DNA from: Silene latifolia | Taxonomy: Eukaryota; Streptophyta; Magnoliopsida; Caryophyllales; Caryophyllaceae | Length of the DNA stretch: 64,000 bases | NCBI RefSeq assembly: GCF_048544455.1 | Contig: NC_133529.1 | Location: 50,033,901 to 50,097,900, forward strand | Reading direction: 5' to 3' | Shown here: positions 63,102 to 64,000 of the stretch, piece by piece | Layout of the letters: each line of letters begins with the position of its first letter | Position numbering within the stretch: position 1 is the stretch's first letter | Position numbers and translations under genes: made by a program | Notes under the pieces: model-generated | What the model saw: only the letters and a program-made list of their open reading frames with translations | What the model was told of the DNA's origin: nothing | Databases searched by the model: none

Positions 63102-64000
63102 TTAGAAGAACTTTGCATACCTAGGAACGGTGTTAATGATAGTAAAAAGAGGGATGTTGACCTCACATTTCCTAAAAGTCTCATAAAGATCGGTGTCTTT
63201 ATCAAACTTCTTGGGACTTGTGAGGGCACTAGGAAATGGTACCTCCGGTTCATACTCTTTTTCAATCTCTTTGAGTTGATCCTTTGTGTTGGTGCTTCCT
63301 TCCTTTCCTTTGTCAATGCTCAAAGGACTCTTTTCTTTTTCCTCACTAGCTTTTGAAGATGATCCTTTCTCTTGTTCAACCACAAGTTCTTCTTCAATTT
63401 GCTCTTCAATGTCAATAACCCTTTCTTGCGACTTGCCCCTTCTCTTCTTCTTGGGAGGGGATTCTAAAGTTCTCCCCTTCCTCAATGTCATAGCACTAGC
63501 ATTCTCTGTAGGAGGAAATGTAGTGGAGGGAATAGAAGTTGAGGTCCTTTGATTTTTCTTGGCAAGTTCTTGGGCAATTTGGCCAAGTTGGGCTTCAAGG
63601 TTGGCAACCTTAGCATCACTAACACTCTTGTCGGCATCAATCTTGTCAAACCTCTTGTTCGTTTTGACTTGCTCTTGCAAAATGTTTTTAAGCAAGTCTT
63701 GAACACTTGGTTCCTTTTGAGAATTGTTGTTGTTACTTTGATTGCCGAATTGGGATGATTGACCTTGGTTTTGGTTTCTACCTTGGTTGTTGAAATTTCC
63801 ATTCCTATTTCCTTGAAAATTTGAACCTTGACCTTGTCGGGAATTTTGGTCCCTCAAGTGGTTGAATTGACCATTCACAAAGCTCTTTGAGGTGTCACCA
63901 CCCCAACCAAGTCGAGGGTTGTCTCTACTCCCAACATTGTAAGTGTTGCCACTAGGATCATAGTTGTAATACCCTCCCCCGAAAGGATTCCTAGCATTGT
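63102..64000 (-). pseudogene. TE-G gag, C-terminal part, continuing past the window edge
   Basis: The frame is open from the edge: near 63920-63990 it reads YDPSGNTYNVGSRDNPRLGW, an Athila gag signature, then an Asn/Gln-rich stretch (NSRQGQGSNFQGNRNGNFNN), a coiled helical region (DLLKNILQEQVKTNKRFDKI, VANLEAQLGQIAQELAKKNQ), a basic PPKKKRRGKSQERV, and a Glu/Lys-rich region ending PRYAKFF and TAA at 63102-63104. The basic block is a nuclear-localisation-like or RNA-binding patch. The capsid domain lies outside the window. Confidence 0.85.

Larger units (their letters stand above)
44891..64000 (-). mobile_element. TE-G: Athila-type Ty3/gypsy element with post-pol ORF, 5' end outside window
   Basis: Minus strand: gag (from the window edge), protease, RT, RNase H, integrase, then ORF-B, then the 3' LTR (55268-55596 joined to 44891-46058). 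It is not a chromovirus, since no chromodomain follows the integrase; the RT motif FMDDF and the gag signature fit Athila. TE-H sits in its LTR. The coding region has only in-frame stops plus one frame change, so it is better preserved than TE-C or TE-E. Confidence 0.88.

Overview
This window is plant nuclear DNA made almost wholly of nested transposable elements; I found no convincing intact host gene, rRNA or tRNA gene. The pol lineages (Tekay-type chromoviruses with initiator-Met primer sites and Athila-type elements with a tRNA-Asp primer site) and long LTRs ending in TGTAATAC...GTGTTACA point to a dicot with a large, repeat-rich genome. Caryophyllales is my guess, at low confidence. The window resembles heterochromatin.

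Layout, using my own labels. A gypsy-type transposon ORF fragment (1-984) is cut by TE-A, a minus-strand non-autonomous element with a Tekay-type LTR (1006 to at least 8694). TE-A contains CACTA-1 (4233-6398). TE-A appears to be split at 8695 by TE-B, a minus-strand Athila-like element whose far end lies beyond the window. Inside the TE-B LTR sits TE-C, a degenerate Tekay element (9337-24894, target-site duplication GAGAT). TE-C carries a 3 kb solo LTR (11070-18007, TSD CTCGT), and that LTR carries CACTA-2 (11935-15868, TSD ACA). Inside the TE-B internal region sits TE-D, a plus-strand non-autonomous element (25645-42319, TSD GTAGT). TE-D contains TE-E, an autonomous-type Tekay element (26945-35169, TSD ATCGG), and a SIRE-like solo LTR (40247-41844, TSD GTACG). 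TE-B then runs into CACTA-3 (43054 on), which is interrupted by a copia LTR (44660 on). That LTR is interrupted by TE-G, an Athila element with gag, protease, RT, RNase H, integrase and a further ORF (44891 to the window end). The 3' LTR of TE-G contains TE-H, a young non-autonomous Athila-like element (46059-55262, TSD GCAGT). Six of these insertions are proved by matching 5-bp duplications, and two CACTA ends by 3-bp duplications.

Two patterns go beyond ordinary retrotransposon decay. First, one protein family, here called ORF-B (about 520-560 residues), recurs in four elements on two unrelated backbones: the Athila-type TE-G and TE-H and the Tekay-LTR TE-A and TE-D. In TE-A and TE-D it is the only recognisable gene. 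Second, six LTR families (TE-A, B, D, E, G, H) carry clusters of short dyad-symmetric motifs repeated at close to 20 bp. TE-A, B, D and E share ACTCGRYCGAGT-type sites; TE-G uses TGCGCAGGCTGCGC; TE-H uses AATCCGNNCGGATT. The clusters lie in U3, in most cases just upstream of a TATA-like box, and again near internal ORFs, often upstream of ORF-B or gag. I read this as a family-specific cis-regulatory system, possibly with ORF-B as a nuclear partner protein; that link is a hypothesis.

Several RNA-level structures also recur with compensatory changes: a GNRA-capped hairpin near the LTR end of all Tekay-type families, a hairpin with GGGA or GGA loop beside each polypurine tract (duplicated in the Tekay types), and a hairpin with an AACCCG-type loop in the LTRs of TE-A, TE-D and TE-E.
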